Shown: one piece after another, positions 32,644-41,338 of the stretch
How the letters are laid out: every line of letters begins with the position of its first letter
How positions within the stretch are numbered: position 1 is the first letter of the stretch
From: Mesorhizobium sp. B2-3-4
Lineage (GTDB): Bacteria; Pseudomonadota; Alphaproteobacteria; Rhizobiales; Rhizobiaceae
NCBI RefSeq assembly: GCF_006442315.1
Contig: NZ_VFVY01000014.1
Coordinates: 62,001 to 126,000 of the forward strand
Length of the DNA: 64,000 nt
Direction: 5' to 3'
The notes under the pieces: model-generated
Seen by the model: only the letters and a program-made list of their open reading frames with translations
Database searches by the model: none
Told to the model about the DNA's origin: nothing
Made by a program: the position numbers and the translations under genes

Positions 32644-32868
32644 ATGATAGAGCTCATCCGAACCAACGACGCCGTCATCATCTCCTTTGTCGAATCGCTG
32701 ATGCGCGACGCCGGCATAGGCTGTTTCGTCGCCGACCAGAATATGAGCGTGCTCGACGGCTCCCTCGGCATCCTGCCGCGGCGCGTCATGGTCGATGCCG
32801 ATCAGGCCGACGCCGCGCGACGCATCCTGACCGATGCCGGCATCGCCAACGAAATCCGCCAGAAATAA
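32644..32868 (+). CDS. DUF2007 domain protein
   Basis: A small single-domain protein of 74 residues starting MIELIRTNDAVIISFVESLM. The family is called a putative signal-transducing protein (PII-like ferredoxin-type fold), but its role is unknown. LPRRVMVDADQADAARRILT is the usual C-terminal pattern. Its stop codon overlaps the next start as TAATG, so it is translationally coupled to the methyltransferase. The pair is a common neighbour set in rhizobia as far as I recall. Confidence 0.88.
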   Translation: MIELIRTNDAVIISFVESLMRDAGIGCFVADQNMSVLDGSLGILPRRVMVDADQADAARRILTDAGIANEIRQK

Positions 32869-33668
32869 TGTCCGCCGCGCCAGCCGCCATCGCCACGGAT
32901 ATGCCGGCCCATACGGTCGACGCTTTCCATCGCGGCCGGTTCTGGCTCGTGCAGCCCAAACATGGCGGCCACCGCGCCGGGATGGACGCCATGATGCTGG
33001 CCGCATCGGTGCCGTCCTCGTTTGGCGGACGGCTCGCCGATTTCGGCGCCGGCGCCGGAGCCGCCGGCCTGGCGGTGCTGTCGCGCTGTCCGGGCGCGAC
33101 GGCCGTGCTGGTCGAACGCGCGCCCGAAATGGCGGCCTTCGCCGCGGCCACGCTTGCCCATCCCGGCAATGCGCATCTCAGCGATCGCGCCGCCGTACTT
33201 GTCGCCAATGTCACGGTGTCGGGCCGGGGCCGCGCCGCCGCCGGCCTTGCCGACAATGACTTCGACTTCGTCATCATGAACCCGCCTTTCAACGCCGCGC
33301 GGGACCGCGCCACGCCTGAGCCTCTGCGAAAAGAGGCCCATGTCATGGAGGACGGGCTGTTCGAAAGCTGGATCCGCAGTGCGGCGGCGGTTGTCAGGCC
33401 GCGCGGCGGGCTGGCCGTCATTGCGCGGCCCGAACAGCTCGGCGCCATTCTCGATGCGATGTCGGGCCGCTTCGGCGAAGCCGAAATGCTCGCCGTACAC
33501 CCTCGTCCGGACGCGGCGGCAATCCGCATTGTCGTGCGGGCGGCACTTGGCGCACGGGGAAAGCTTGCCATCCGCCCGCCCCTGATGCTGCACGCGCAAG
33601 CGGGCAATCGGCCCGACGAGCGCAGCGAAATGATCACCAATGGACTAGCATCGCTGTTCGGAGACTGA
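32868..33668 (+). CDS. SAM-dependent methyltransferase, TrmN6-like
   Basis: A protein of 266 residues. The SAM-binding motif I is LADFGAGAGAAGLAVL (about 56-71) and the catalytic NPPF of N6-adenine methyltransferases is in VIMNPPFNAA (about 138-147). The overall pattern, with FHRGRFWLVQPKHGGHRAGMDAMML at the start, matches tRNA1(Val) A37 N6-methyltransferase, although the exact target is an inference. It is coupled to DUF2007 by a TAATG overlap. It ends 77 bp before the S49 peptidase start. Confidence 0.88.
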   Translation: MSAAPAAIATDMPAHTVDAFHRGRFWLVQPKHGGHRAGMDAMMLAASVPSSFGGRLADFGAGAGAAGLAVLSRCPGATAVLVERAPEMAAFAAATLAHPGNAHLSDRAAVLVANVTVSGRGRAAAGLADNDFDFVIMNPPFNAARDRATPEPLRKEAHVMEDGLFESWIRSAAAVVRPRGGLAVIARPEQLGAILDAMSGRFGEAEMLAVHPRPDAAAIRIVVRAALGARGKLAIRPPLMLHAQAGNRPDERSEMITNGLASLFGD

Positions 33669-33745
33669 GTTGTTCCTGGCCCGCGCATTGCCGTTGGCCG
33701 GGAAATCCCTACATGCCTGCAACCATCGCCGGAGACCGCGCCATC

Positions 33746-34609
33746 GTGAAACGTCTTTTCAACCGCCTGCTGCCGAAATCCTGGCGCTCCACCGTCGTCA
33801 CCATTCCGGTTATCCGGCTTCACGGCACCATCATGGCCGGCGGCGGCCAGTTCCGGCCGAGCCTCTCACTTGGCTCCACCGCCGGACTGATCGAGAAGGC
33901 ATTCTCCTTCGACGCCCCGGCGGTCGCTTTGTCGATCAATTCGCCGGGCGGCTCGCCGGTGCAGTCGCGGCTCATCTTCAAGCGCATTCGTGATCTGGCG
34001 ATCGAGAAGAACAAAAAGGTCCTTGTCTTCGTCGAGGATGTCGCGGCGTCCGGCGGTTACATGATCGCGGTCGCCGGCGACGAGATCTTCGCCGACCCGT
34101 CCTCCATCGTCGGCTCGATCGGCGTCGTATCGGCCTCGTTCGGTTTTCCGGAACTGATGAAGAAGATCGGCGTCGAGCGCCGCGTCCATACCGCCGGCCA
34201 GAACAAGGCGGTGCTCGATCCGTTCAAACCCGAGAAAAAGGAAGACGTCGAGCGGCTGAAAGCACTGCAGCTCGAAGTGCACGAGACGTTCATCGATCTG
34301 GTCAAGGAGCGGCGGGGTACGAAGCTGGCGGATGATCCGGACTTGTTCACCGGGCTGTTCTGGACCGGCAAGAGAGGCCTCCAGCTTGGCCTCGTCGATG
34401 CGCTCGGCGACATGCGCACGGTGCTGAAGACCCGCTTCGGGCCCAAGACCCAGTTGAGGCTGGTGACGGCGCCGCGCGGTCTGTTCGGCCGCTTCGGCCT
34501 GTTCGGCTCGAAAATGGGCTTTTCGGCGCCCGATATCGCCGCGGCTGCCGCCAGCGGCGTCATCGATGCGGCGGAAGAGCGCGCATTGTGGGCGCGCTTC
34601 GGGCTTTGA
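33746..34609 (+). CDS. S49 family serine peptidase (SppA-like)
   Basis: A protein of 287 residues from GTG 33746; ATG 33713 is a possible alternative adding 11 residues. The catalytic serine is S102 in EDVAASGGYMIA and the general base is K154 in AGQNKAVLDPF, giving the Ser-Lys dyad of signal peptide peptidase A. ALSINSPGGSPVQS (about 61-74) is the fold's oxyanion region. Unlike Escherichia coli SppA it is a single short domain and lacks a clear N-terminal membrane segment. It is followed by a small membrane protein on the same strand. Confidence 0.9.
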   Translation: MKRLFNRLLPKSWRSTVVTIPVIRLHGTIMAGGGQFRPSLSLGSTAGLIEKAFSFDAPAVALSINSPGGSPVQSRLIFKRIRDLAIEKNKKVLVFVEDVAASGGYMIAVAGDEIFADPSSIVGSIGVVSASFGFPELMKKIGVERRVHTAGQNKAVLDPFKPEKKEDVERLKALQLEVHETFIDLVKERRGTKLADDPDLFTGLFWTGKRGLQLGLVDALGDMRTVLKTRFGPKTQLRLVTAPRGLFGRFGLFGSKMGFSAPDIAAAAASGVIDAAEERALWARFGL

Positions 34610-34692
34610 AAAAGCCATGAAAGCGTCTAGCATGGTTGCCCGAAAGACCCGACCGGCCGCCCTTACCGGCCCAGCGTGGTAGGAGTTTTGAC

Positions 34693-34878
34693 ATGCCGCA
34701 GCTCATTTTCTTCGCCGTCGTCGGCGTCGCAGCCTATTTCGGCTACCGCACCTTTCTGCGCGAGGCTGAACGCGTGACGGCCAAGGTGCGGCGAACCGAA
34801 AAACAGGCGGCCAACGGCGCCATGGGGACCCTGGTCAAGGATCCGAAGACCGGCGAATACCGGCTGGCCAAGGACTGA
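34693..34878 (+). CDS. small single-pass membrane protein
   Basis: A protein of 61 residues from ATG 34693 with AGGAG 7 nt upstream. One N-terminal membrane helix (LIFFAVVGVAAYFGYRTFL) is followed by a charged cytosolic tail, DPKTGEYRLAKD, typical of a small conserved alphaproteobacterial family. The function is unknown. The stop codon lies at the place where ispE must begin, so translation of ispE is probably coupled to it. Confidence 0.75.
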   Translation: MPQLIFFAVVGVAAYFGYRTFLREAERVTAKVRRTEKQAANGAMGTLVKDPKTGEYRLAKD

Positions 34879-34883
34879 CCCTC

Positions 34884-35792
34884 ATTTCACTCGCAATCGA
34901 GACCGCGGAATCCGGTCCGGATGCCCGGACATGGGCGGCGCCCGCCAAGATAAACCTTGCCTTGCACGTCACCGGCAGGCGCGCCGACGGCTACCACCTC
35001 ATCGAAAGCCTGGCCGTGTTCACGCGCTTTGGCGACAGGATCGAGATAAAACTGTCCGACGGCGATGCGTTCGGCGTCTCGGGCCGCTATGCGCCCGACG
35101 TCCCGCTCGATGGCGGCAATCTGGTGCTGAAGGCGCGTGACGCATTACGGCAGGCCGCCGGCCTTCAAGACACCCCCCCCGTGAGCATCAGGCTCGAAAA
35201 GAACCTTCCGGTCGCGTCCGGCGTGGGCGGAGGGTCGAGCGACGCAGCGGCCGTGCTGCGCGGGCTGGCGGCGATCTGGGGACTGGGCATCGACGGCGCC
35301 GAGCTGGCGCGGATCGGTCTCACGCTTGGCGCCGATGTGCCGATGTGCCTGTCGGCAAAACCGCTGGTGGCGCGCGGCATTGGCGAGGAGCTATCGATGG
35401 TGCCGGATTTCTCGGCGCTGGGACTGGTGCTGGTCAATCCGGGAACGCCGATCTCGACGGCCGAAATCTTCGCCGCACTTTCGCGTCGCGACAATGAGCC
35501 ATTGCCGCCGCTGCCGCGCAGCATCGATTTTCACAGCCTGCGCAACTGGCTCGAGATCACCCGCAACGATCTCGAACCGGTGGCCGTTGCGATACAGCCC
35601 GCCATAGGCAGGGCGCTTTCCTGGCTCGACAAGGCCGGATCGGGATTTTCGCGGATGTCGGGATCGGGTGCGACGTGCTTTGGCCTGTTCGAGACCGGCA
35701 ATGTGGCCAAGCGTGCGGCGGCCGAAATCCGCGCCCGCCAGCCTGACTGGTTCGTCGCAGCGACGCGCAGCGTGCCATCGGAGGCCGACTGA
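34884..35792 (+). CDS. ispE: 4-diphosphocytidyl-2-C-methyl-D-erythritol kinase (unusual start codon)
   Basis: A GHMP kinase of the non-mevalonate isoprenoid pathway. It has APAKINLALHVTGRRADGYH near the start, the ATP loop LPVASGVGGGSSDAAAVLRG and the C-terminal GSGATCFGLF. The conserved N-terminus is encoded from about 34935, yet no ATG, GTG or TTG lies in frame between the stop at 34767 and 34962, which is inside the APAKINLAL strand. The best start is ATT 34884, 9 nt after AAGGA; CTG 34875, overlapping the previous stop, is the alternative. The product would be about 302-305 residues. moaB follows. Confidence 0.88.
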   Translation: MSLAIETAESGPDARTWAAPAKINLALHVTGRRADGYHLIESLAVFTRFGDRIEIKLSDGDAFGVSGRYAPDVPLDGGNLVLKARDALRQAAGLQDTPPVSIRLEKNLPVASGVGGGSSDAAAVLRGLAAIWGLGIDGAELARIGLTLGADVPMCLSAKPLVARGIGEELSMVPDFSALGLVLVNPGTPISTAEIFAALSRRDNEPLPPLPRSIDFHSLRNWLEITRNDLEPVAVAIQPAIGRALSWLDKAGSGFSRMSGSGATCFGLFETGNVAKRAAAEIRARQPDWFVAATRSVPSEAD

Positions 35793-35793
35793 A

Positions 35794-36348
35794 ATGGCCG
35801 GGATTGACCAGACCCGTTCCTTCCTCCCCGTGCGCATCGCGGTGCTGACGGTTTCGGACACACGCAGCCTCGCCGACGACAAATCCGGCCAGACGCTGGC
35901 CGAGCGCATCGTCGAGGCCGGCCATGTCCTGGCGGCCCGCGACATCGTCACCGATGACCGCGACAAGATCCGCGAAACGGTGCTGGCCTGGTCGCGCGAC
36001 GAGAAGATCGATGTCGTGATCACAACCGGTGGGACCGGCTTCACCGGGCGCGACGTGACGCCGGAGGCGCTGGAGCCGATCTTCGAAAAGCGGATGGATG
36101 GTTTTTCGGAGGTGTTCCACCGCATCTCCTACGACAAGATCGGCACCTCGACGATCCAGAGCCGGGCGACCGGCGGCGTCGTCAACGCCACCTTCGTCTT
36201 CGTGCTGCCGGGCTCGCCCGGCGCCTGCAAGGACGCCTGGGACGGCATACTGAAGGCGCAGCTCGACTACCGGCACATGCCGTGCAACTTCGTCGAGATC
36301 ATGCCGCGCCTCGACGAGCATCTGCGGCGCGGGACGTCGAGCCCGTAA
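35794..36348 (+). CDS. moaB: molybdenum cofactor biosynthesis protein MoaB
   Basis: Adenylates molybdopterin or prepares it for metal insertion. The 184 residues carry the MoCF-biosynthesis fold: TVSDTRSLADDKSGQTLAERI near the N-terminus and the TTGGTGFTGRDVTPEAL motif at about residues 76-92. The ATG at 35794 is 2 nt from the ispE stop, so the genes overlap in transcription. No other moa gene is in the window. Confidence 0.94.
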   Translation: MAGIDQTRSFLPVRIAVLTVSDTRSLADDKSGQTLAERIVEAGHVLAARDIVTDDRDKIRETVLAWSRDEKIDVVITTGGTGFTGRDVTPEALEPIFEKRMDGFSEVFHRISYDKIGTSTIQSRATGGVVNATFVFVLPGSPGACKDAWDGILKAQLDYRHMPCNFVEIMPRLDEHLRRGTSSP

Positions 36349-36488
36349 AGCCGAGGTGAGGCGCCGGTATCGCAGCACCTTTGCCAGGCAGAATGGCGCC
36401 CTCGCCTTCGAAACACCATTCCAATCCGAATGCCGCGGAAGATAGCTTTGTCGCGACGGCCTTTGCGGTCACGACAAAGAGGCATGCG

Positions 36489-36914
36489 ATGACGATACAC
36501 GCCGGCGGTTGCCACTGCGGTAACATAAGCCTTCGATTTTCGACCAAACTCGACCCATCGCAAATGGAGGTCCGAGCCTGTCAGTGCTCGTTCTGCACCA
36601 GACATGGTTCTCGTGCCGTTTCCGACCCTGATGGCAGGCTGACGCTCTCGGTCCGGGACAAGAGGCGGCTGCGCAGATATCGGTTCGGGCTGCGAACGGC
36701 TGACTATCTCATCTGCGCGGAGTGCGGCGTCTACGTCGCGGCGATCGCCGGGGACGATGACGCTGCCAGGGCGGTCCTCGTCGTCAATGCCCTGGACGAC
36801 CGGCAGGCGTTCGACCGGCAACCGATCCCCGTCGATTTCGACGCCGAAAGCAAACAACAGCGGCTGGCCAGGCGCCGCCTTCGCTGGATGCCTGTCGAGA
36901 TGACTTTCGAATGA
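36489..36914 (+). CDS. GFA / CENP-V domain zinc protein
   Basis: A protein of 141 residues from ATG 36489 (AAGAGG 6 nt upstream). The zinc-binding cysteines are C8 and C10 (GGCHCG), C31-C33-C36 (CQCSFC) and C76/C79 (CAECG), the full set of the glutathione-dependent formaldehyde-activating (GFA)-like fold. The function is not established for most members. It is convergent with the PhyH-like gene, 7 bp apart. The frame extends upstream, but the signature begins here. Confidence 0.88.
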   Translation: MTIHAGGCHCGNISLRFSTKLDPSQMEVRACQCSFCTRHGSRAVSDPDGRLTLSVRDKRRLRRYRFGLRTADYLICAECGVYVAAIAGDDDAARAVLVVNALDDRQAFDRQPIPVDFDAESKQQRLARRRLRWMPVEMTFE

Positions 36915-36921
36915 CCCGCCT

Positions 36922-37896
36922 TCAGCGGATGACCGGCTCGCCGTGGAAACGGCGGCGCGAGGGCCTGGAGACGCCGAAACCAACTTCCATCATCAGCCGT
37001 GGCGTGCGCGCCGGTACCGTGCCCATGTGGAAACCGAACGGATCTTCGACGAAGCCGAGACCAGCCTCTCCGATCAAGGTCACCGGGCTCTGCTGGCCAT
37101 AGACGTCGAGCACCTCTTCGGCCGGATGGCCGACCAGAAGGGTCAGCTGATGCTTGATGGCGCGCCTGTTATGGCTGCCCCTGACATAGACATGCGGCCC
37201 CGTGCCGGCATCGACCGGCACCAGGTAGAAGAAGAACTTCAACATCCGCCAGTCGTCGAGGTCGAAATGGTATTTGCCGAGCGAAGCCAGGTTCTTGTCG
37301 GCATCCGTGGCTTTGCCGGTCGGAAAGCTCCACCAGACGCGCGTCGTGATCAGCTTCGCCTGACCGCCGAGATAGTGCGCGGCAACGTCGAGAAGCAGCG
37401 GATCGCGCTGGACGGAAAGTGCCGCCGGACAGTCGAGGATGCGCTCGAAATAATGACCGCTGAGCAGCGAGCGGCCGAGGCGCTTCTCGGCCTGCCCATG
37501 TTCGTCCGGCATGAATTCGAGACGGCGATCGAAATTGCCGAAACAGGGCGTGCGACGGGCAAAATCCGCGATCTGCCGATGGATGTCGGACGGCAGGACC
37601 AGTCCTGAGAACAGCCCGTCCGAACGCAGCGCGCCGACAACGGCTTCGCGCTCCACGCCGGTAAACATCGTATCCCTTGCGTTGTCGACCGGACGGGCTC
37701 GCCTGGCGGCCAGCCAGTGCATCCGGCGCCCGGGCATGGTACGCGCCAGAACGAACATCGGCAGCCAGGCAGGGTTTTCGCGTAAATCGGTCAGATAGGT
37801 CGGAATGCGCACGGCGATGCGCCGCAGCAGGCTGCCGTTGCGCGCGATGGCCTCGAGGCTGGCGCCACCTGACTTGTCTGATGTCTGAAGGTTCAT
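36922..37896 (-). CDS. PhyH-like (2-oxoglutarate/iron oxygenase superfamily) protein
   Basis: A protein of 324 residues. HFD at H210/D212 in GKYHFDLDDWRMLKFFFY and a distal H290 in DPFGFHMGT give the iron triad, and RLMMEVGF after it fits the 2-oxoglutarate arginine strand. PHVYVRGSHNRR is also PhyH-like. The N-terminal 130 residues are divergent. The substrate is unknown; it is a second, distinct PhyH-type protein in the window. A perfect palindrome lies 108 bp upstream at 38004-38018. A glycosyltransferase gene lies 143 bp upstream on the same strand. Confidence 0.75.
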   Translation of the reverse strand: MNLQTSDKSGGASLEAIARNGSLLRRIAVRIPTYLTDLRENPAWLPMFVLARTMPGRRMHWLAARRARPVDNARDTMFTGVEREAVVGALRSDGLFSGLVLPSDIHRQIADFARRTPCFGNFDRRLEFMPDEHGQAEKRLGRSLLSGHYFERILDCPAALSVQRDPLLLDVAAHYLGGQAKLITTRVWWSFPTGKATDADKNLASLGKYHFDLDDWRMLKFFFYLVPVDAGTGPHVYVRGSHNRRAIKHQLTLLVGHPAEEVLDVYGQQSPVTLIGEAGLGFVEDPFGFHMGTVPARTPRLMMEVGFGVSRPSRRRFHGEPVIR

Positions 37897-38003
37897 TGGG
37901 TCCTCGGCAATGAGCGTGCTCCCGATGCCGCATCGGTTTCACCACTCGCATGACCCAAACCCAGTTCAGCCGCCTTGTGGGAAATCTACCCTCGCGTCAG
38001 ATT

Positions 38004-38018
38004 TTGTGCAATGCACAA
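38004..38018. promoter_or_regulatory. palindrome upstream of the PhyH-like gene
   Basis: TTGTGCA (38004-38010), A, TGCACAA (38012-38018): a perfect 7+1+7 palindrome in the intergenic region between the PhyH-like gene and the glycosyltransferase gene. Possible operator; no known regulator motif recognised. Confidence 0.4.
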
Positions 38019-38039
38019 CAAACAGAGCAGCGGCAAAAT

Positions 38040-38561
38040 TTATTTCGGTGAGCGGGGTTTCGGCGGCGCCGGCCAGATCTCGGCGTCGAGCCGCCTGGTT
38101 GCCAGGCCCCGCGCGAGAGCCTCGGCGGTGGCCGCACTCTTCGAAAGGGACGCCGCCTGTCGCTTGCTGATCACCAATCCTTCGGCAAGCGCGCGGTTTG
38201 CCGAAAAGACCCGGGCGAGGAACGGCGGACGGCTGCCCCGCGCCCGCGAGAACCTGGCCGCCATGGTCTGCCTGGCGGTATGGGCGACGACCGCGTCGAT
38301 CCAGCCCTCGACCAGCCTCGCGCCCGGTTCGAGAAACAGCAGCCAGTCGCCCTTTGCCTGGCGGATGCCGGAGGCTATGCCGCCGCTCCCGACATAGTGG
38401 CAGCCGGCATGCTCGGCGACGCGATGCGTCTGGTCGGTGGAACCGGTGTCGCAGACGACGACCTCGCGCACCACGCCCTCGACCGCGCCGCCAATCAGCG
38501 TCGCCAGCGTGCGCGCGAGACCCTCCTCGTCATTGTGCGTTTCGATGAGAACACTGAGCAT
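38040..38561 (-). CDS. glycosyltransferase family 2-like protein
   Basis: A protein of 173 residues, shorter than typical GT-A enzymes. It has the nucleotide-sugar fold start VLIETHNDEEGLARTLATLI (residues 4-23) and EVVVCDTGSTDQTHRVAEHAG, plus a DWLLFLEPGARLV strand equivalent to the DxD-containing region, but no clear DxD is seen. It may be a truncated or non-canonical transferase. It is divergent from the radical SAM gene over 98 bp. Its partner pathway is not evident. Confidence 0.8.
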   Translation of the reverse strand: MLSVLIETHNDEEGLARTLATLIGGAVEGVVREVVVCDTGSTDQTHRVAEHAGCHYVGSGGIASGIRQAKGDWLLFLEPGARLVEGWIDAVVAHTARQTMAARFSRARGSRPPFLARVFSANRALAEGLVISKRQAASLSKSAATAEALARGLATRRLDAEIWPAPPKPRSPK

Positions 38562-38659
38562 GTCAGCCGAATAGCGGAAACCACTGTCCGACGCCAGTTT
38601 TCGCAGTGCACCATAGAAAGTTCTTGCTTTGTTCTCATCAACAAAATAGGAATAATTTC

Positions 38660-39865
38660 ATGAGCAGAGCGATTCGACACAATATGGAAAGTCCCTGGGA
38701 GCGGGCGAAGATGGAACCGATCATGCGCGCCGACATTGCAGCCTTCGGAGCAGGACGAGCCGAGATGGCCAATGCAATGATCGAACAGAGCGGCATGCGC
38801 GTCCGTCCGGACCGTAACCGCGGCCGGTCGGCGGGCATCAATCCGTCCGGCCGGTTCGAACCGGTCAGCCGCCATGTCTTCGACGATGGCTGGAGTTCGC
38901 TGGAGGAACTGCCGCCGTTCAAGACCGAGGTGCAGGTGGAGAAGCCGCGCACCATCATCACGCGCAACGAATCGCCCGACATTTCATTCGACCGGTCGAT
39001 CAATCCCTATCGCGGCTGCGAACATGGCTGCGTCTATTGCTTCGCGCGGCCGACCCACTCGTTCATGGGGCTGTCGCCGGGGCTGGATTTCGAATCCAAG
39101 CTGTTCGCCAAGCCGGACGCGGCGCGCCTGCTCGACAAGGAGCTGTCGAAGGACGGTTACCAGCCGCGCACCATCGCAATCGGCACCAACACCGATCCCT
39201 ACCAGCCGATCGAGAAGCAGTACCGGATCATGCGCGAAATCCTCGAAGTGCTGGAGGCGCGCGGCCACCCTGTCGGCATCGTCACCAAGTCGGCCCTGGT
39301 GGTGCGCGATATCGACATCCTGTCGCGCATGGCCGAGCGCGGACTGGCCAAGGTGGCGCTGTCGGTGACGACGCTCGACCGCATGCTGGCGCGGACCATG
39401 GAGCCCCGCGCATCGACGCCGACCAAGCGGCTCGAGGCGATCAGGCAGCTTTCGGACGCCGGCATCCCGACGTCGGTGATGGTGGCGCCGATCATCCCGG
39501 GCCTGACCGACCAGGAGATGGAACGCATCCTCGACTCGGCACACCATGCCGGGGCGCGCGAGGCTGGCTATGTGGTGTTGCGCCTGCCGCTGGAGGTCAG
39601 CCCGATCTTCAAAGACTGGCTGCTGCGCCACTATCCCGACCGCTATCGTCACGTCATGTCGCTGATCCGTTCGATGCGCGACGGCAAGGACTACGATTCG
39701 GAATGGGGCAAGCGCATGAAGGGCGCCGGACCCTATGCCTGGCAGATCGGCCGGCGCTTCGAGATCACAGCCAAGCGGCTCGGCCTCAATGCCGAACGGC
39801 GCACACTGCGGACCGACCAGTTCGTCGCCGCCGGCAAGGACCAGGAGCAGTTGATGCTGCTTTGA
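38660..39865 (+). CDS. PA0069 family radical SAM protein
   Basis: A protein of 401 residues from ATG 38660, with AGGAAT 7 nt upstream. The iron-sulfur cysteines are C120-x3-C124-x2-C127 (YRGCEHGCVYCFA), and TIAIGTNTDPYQPIEKQY and GLAKVALSVTTLD match the PA0069/Rv2578c family, related to spore photoproduct lyase. The family's reaction is unknown. It lies upstream of rnhB on the same strand after about 150 bp. No SAM-transfer partner is adjacent. Confidence 0.93.
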   Translation: MSRAIRHNMESPWERAKMEPIMRADIAAFGAGRAEMANAMIEQSGMRVRPDRNRGRSAGINPSGRFEPVSRHVFDDGWSSLEELPPFKTEVQVEKPRTIITRNESPDISFDRSINPYRGCEHGCVYCFARPTHSFMGLSPGLDFESKLFAKPDAARLLDKELSKDGYQPRTIAIGTNTDPYQPIEKQYRIMREILEVLEARGHPVGIVTKSALVVRDIDILSRMAERGLAKVALSVTTLDRMLARTMEPRASTPTKRLEAIRQLSDAGIPTSVMVAPIIPGLTDQEMERILDSAHHAGAREAGYVVLRLPLEVSPIFKDWLLRHYPDRYRHVMSLIRSMRDGKDYDSEWGKRMKGAGPYAWQIGRRFEITAKRLGLNAERRTLRTDQFVAAGKDQEQLMLL

Positions 39866-40019
39866 AAGACAGAGCGCGGTGGCCCGTTTGATTGCCGCCG
39901 TGGCGAGAAAATCCCGTCCGGCCTGCCCCGGCCTGCAGACGGTGCCCTCCCGGTCCGGCGCCCCACCCGACCCGGAGGGACTTGCGGAGAATCGGAGCCG
40001 ATGCGAACCTCGCCGCAAC

Positions 40020-40715
40020 ATGGCTCGCGCGCGTTCCGATTCTCCGCTTCTCTTCGAAATCGTCGAGAAACCCGATTTCTCCTTCGAGACGAAGGCGATG
40101 GCTGACGGCCTGTGGCCGGTGGCCGGTATGGACGAAGCCGGCCGCGGCCCGCTGGCCGGGCCGGTGGTGGCGGCGGCGGTGGTGCTCGACCCCGCCAACA
40201 TTCCCGAGGGGCTCGACGATTCTAAGCGGCTCAGCCATTTGCAGCGTGAGGCGCTGTTCCTGCGCATCATCGGCTCCGCGCTCGGGGTTTCGATGGCGTC
40301 GGTGAGCGCCGAGGGCATAGACAACAGCAACATCCTCAAGGCGAGCCTCGAAGCGATGCGCCGCGCGCTGGTCGGACTGCCGGTTCAGGCAAAGCTCGCG
40401 CTTGCCGACGGGCGCGACGTGCCGCCGGGACTGCCTTGCGAGGGCCGCGCGCTGATCAAGGGAGACCAGCGCTCGCAGTCGATCGCCGCCGCCTCGATCG
40501 TCGCCAAGGTGATGCGCGACCGCATGATGTGCGGCTGCGGCAGCCATCACGACCGCTACGGGTTCGAAGTCCATATGGGCTATGCCACGGCCCGGCACCG
40601 TACGGCGATCGAGGCGCATGGCCCGGTCGCGAGGCTGCATCGCGTTTCCTTCGCGCCGTTCAGGCTCGGTGGCGTCGAGATGACCGAAGAAGAGAGTTTT
40701 ACCGGACTGGAGTGA
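40020..40715 (+). CDS. rnhB: ribonuclease HII
   Basis: Cleaves the RNA strand of RNA-DNA hybrids, including single ribonucleotides. The 231 residues from ATG 40020 contain the metal site GMDEAGRGPLAGPVV (D38, E39) and GLDDSKRLSH, then KGDQRSQSIAAASIVAKVMRDR. The frame is open upstream for another 140 bp, but that part is not conserved. It ends 15 bp before a rhizobial palindrome and about 70 bp before the atp terminator hairpin, with which it is convergent. Confidence 0.94.
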   Translation: MARARSDSPLLFEIVEKPDFSFETKAMADGLWPVAGMDEAGRGPLAGPVVAAAVVLDPANIPEGLDDSKRLSHLQREALFLRIIGSALGVSMASVSAEGIDNSNILKASLEAMRRALVGLPVQAKLALADGRDVPPGLPCEGRALIKGDQRSQSIAAASIVAKVMRDRMMCGCGSHHDRYGFEVHMGYATARHRTAIEAHGPVARLHRVSFAPFRLGGVEMTEEESFTGLE

Positions 40716-40730
40716 GGCGGCGAAGCAGCC

Positions 40731-40754
40731 GATCTCTGCCCTCGTGAGGGAGAT
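40731..40754. repeat. degenerate rhizobial palindrome
   Basis: GATCTCTGCCCTC (40731-40743) and GAGGGAGAT (40746-40754) form an imperfect hairpin like the GATCTCCCCCTT-type repeats of Mesorhizobium. It sits between rnhB and the atp terminator. Different in sequence from the other three palindromes in the window. Confidence 0.45.
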
Positions 40755-40781
40755 TTGCAACGCCGTCGTCGCGCCTCTGAA

Positions 40782-40816
40782 AACAAAAAAGCCGCCAGGT
40801 TGCAAGGGCGGCTTTC
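40782..40816 (-). terminator. intrinsic terminator of the atp F0 operon
   Basis: On the minus strand a 9-bp GC-rich stem (GGCGGCTTT pairing at 40788-40796/40807-40815) is followed by TTTTTTGTTTT. This is a textbook Rho-independent terminator just after the b-subunit gene. Confidence 0.88.
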
Positions 40817-40836
40817 GATTTCTACGGTCTATCGGC

Positions 40837-41328
40837 TCAGTTGAGCTTGGCCTTCACATCGGCCACAGCGGACTTGAACAGGTCGGCTCCGGCCTTGGCG
40901 TCAACCTTGGCGGCGAGCAGCGTGCGGGCGGCTTCTACAGCGATGTCGACGGCGCTGGCGCGCACTTCGCCGATTGCCTCGCGCTCGGCCTGTCCGATCT
41001 TCTGCTCGGCCAGCGCGGTGCGCCGCGCGACGTAGTCCTCGGTCTTCTTGTGCGCCTCGGCGGCGAGCAGTTCGGCTTCACGCTTGGCGGCAGCGACGAT
41101 GTCGGCAGCCTCCTGTTCGGCTTCCTTGCGCTTCTTCTTGTACTGGCCGAGCAGTTGCTGGGCTTCGTCGCGCAGCTTGCGTGCCTCGTCGAGCTCGTTG
41201 CTGATCCTGGCGGCACGCGCATCGAGCGCCTTGGCGATGATGCCAGGCACCTTGATGTAGATGGCGATGGCCAGGAAGATGACCAGGGCAATCGTGGCCC
41301 AGAGCGTTGCGAGAGATGTAGCGTCCAT
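40837..41328 (-). CDS. atpF: ATP synthase F0 subunit b
   Basis: The peripheral stalk of F1F0 ATP synthase. The 163 residues begin with a membrane helix (SLATLWATIALVIFLAIAIYI) and continue with a long charged coiled coil (ALDARAARISNELDEARKLRD onward). It is the last gene of the F0 operon, 10 bp after the b' gene, and followed by the terminator. The helix and coiled coil are of normal length. Confidence 0.95.
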   Translation of the reverse strand: MDATSLATLWATIALVIFLAIAIYIKVPGIIAKALDARAARISNELDEARKLRDEAQQLLGQYKKKRKEAEQEAADIVAAAKREAELLAAEAHKKTEDYVARRTALAEQKIGQAEREAIGEVRASAVDIAVEAARTLLAAKVDAKAGADLFKSAVADVKAKLN

Positions 41329-41338
41329 GATGCGCTCC

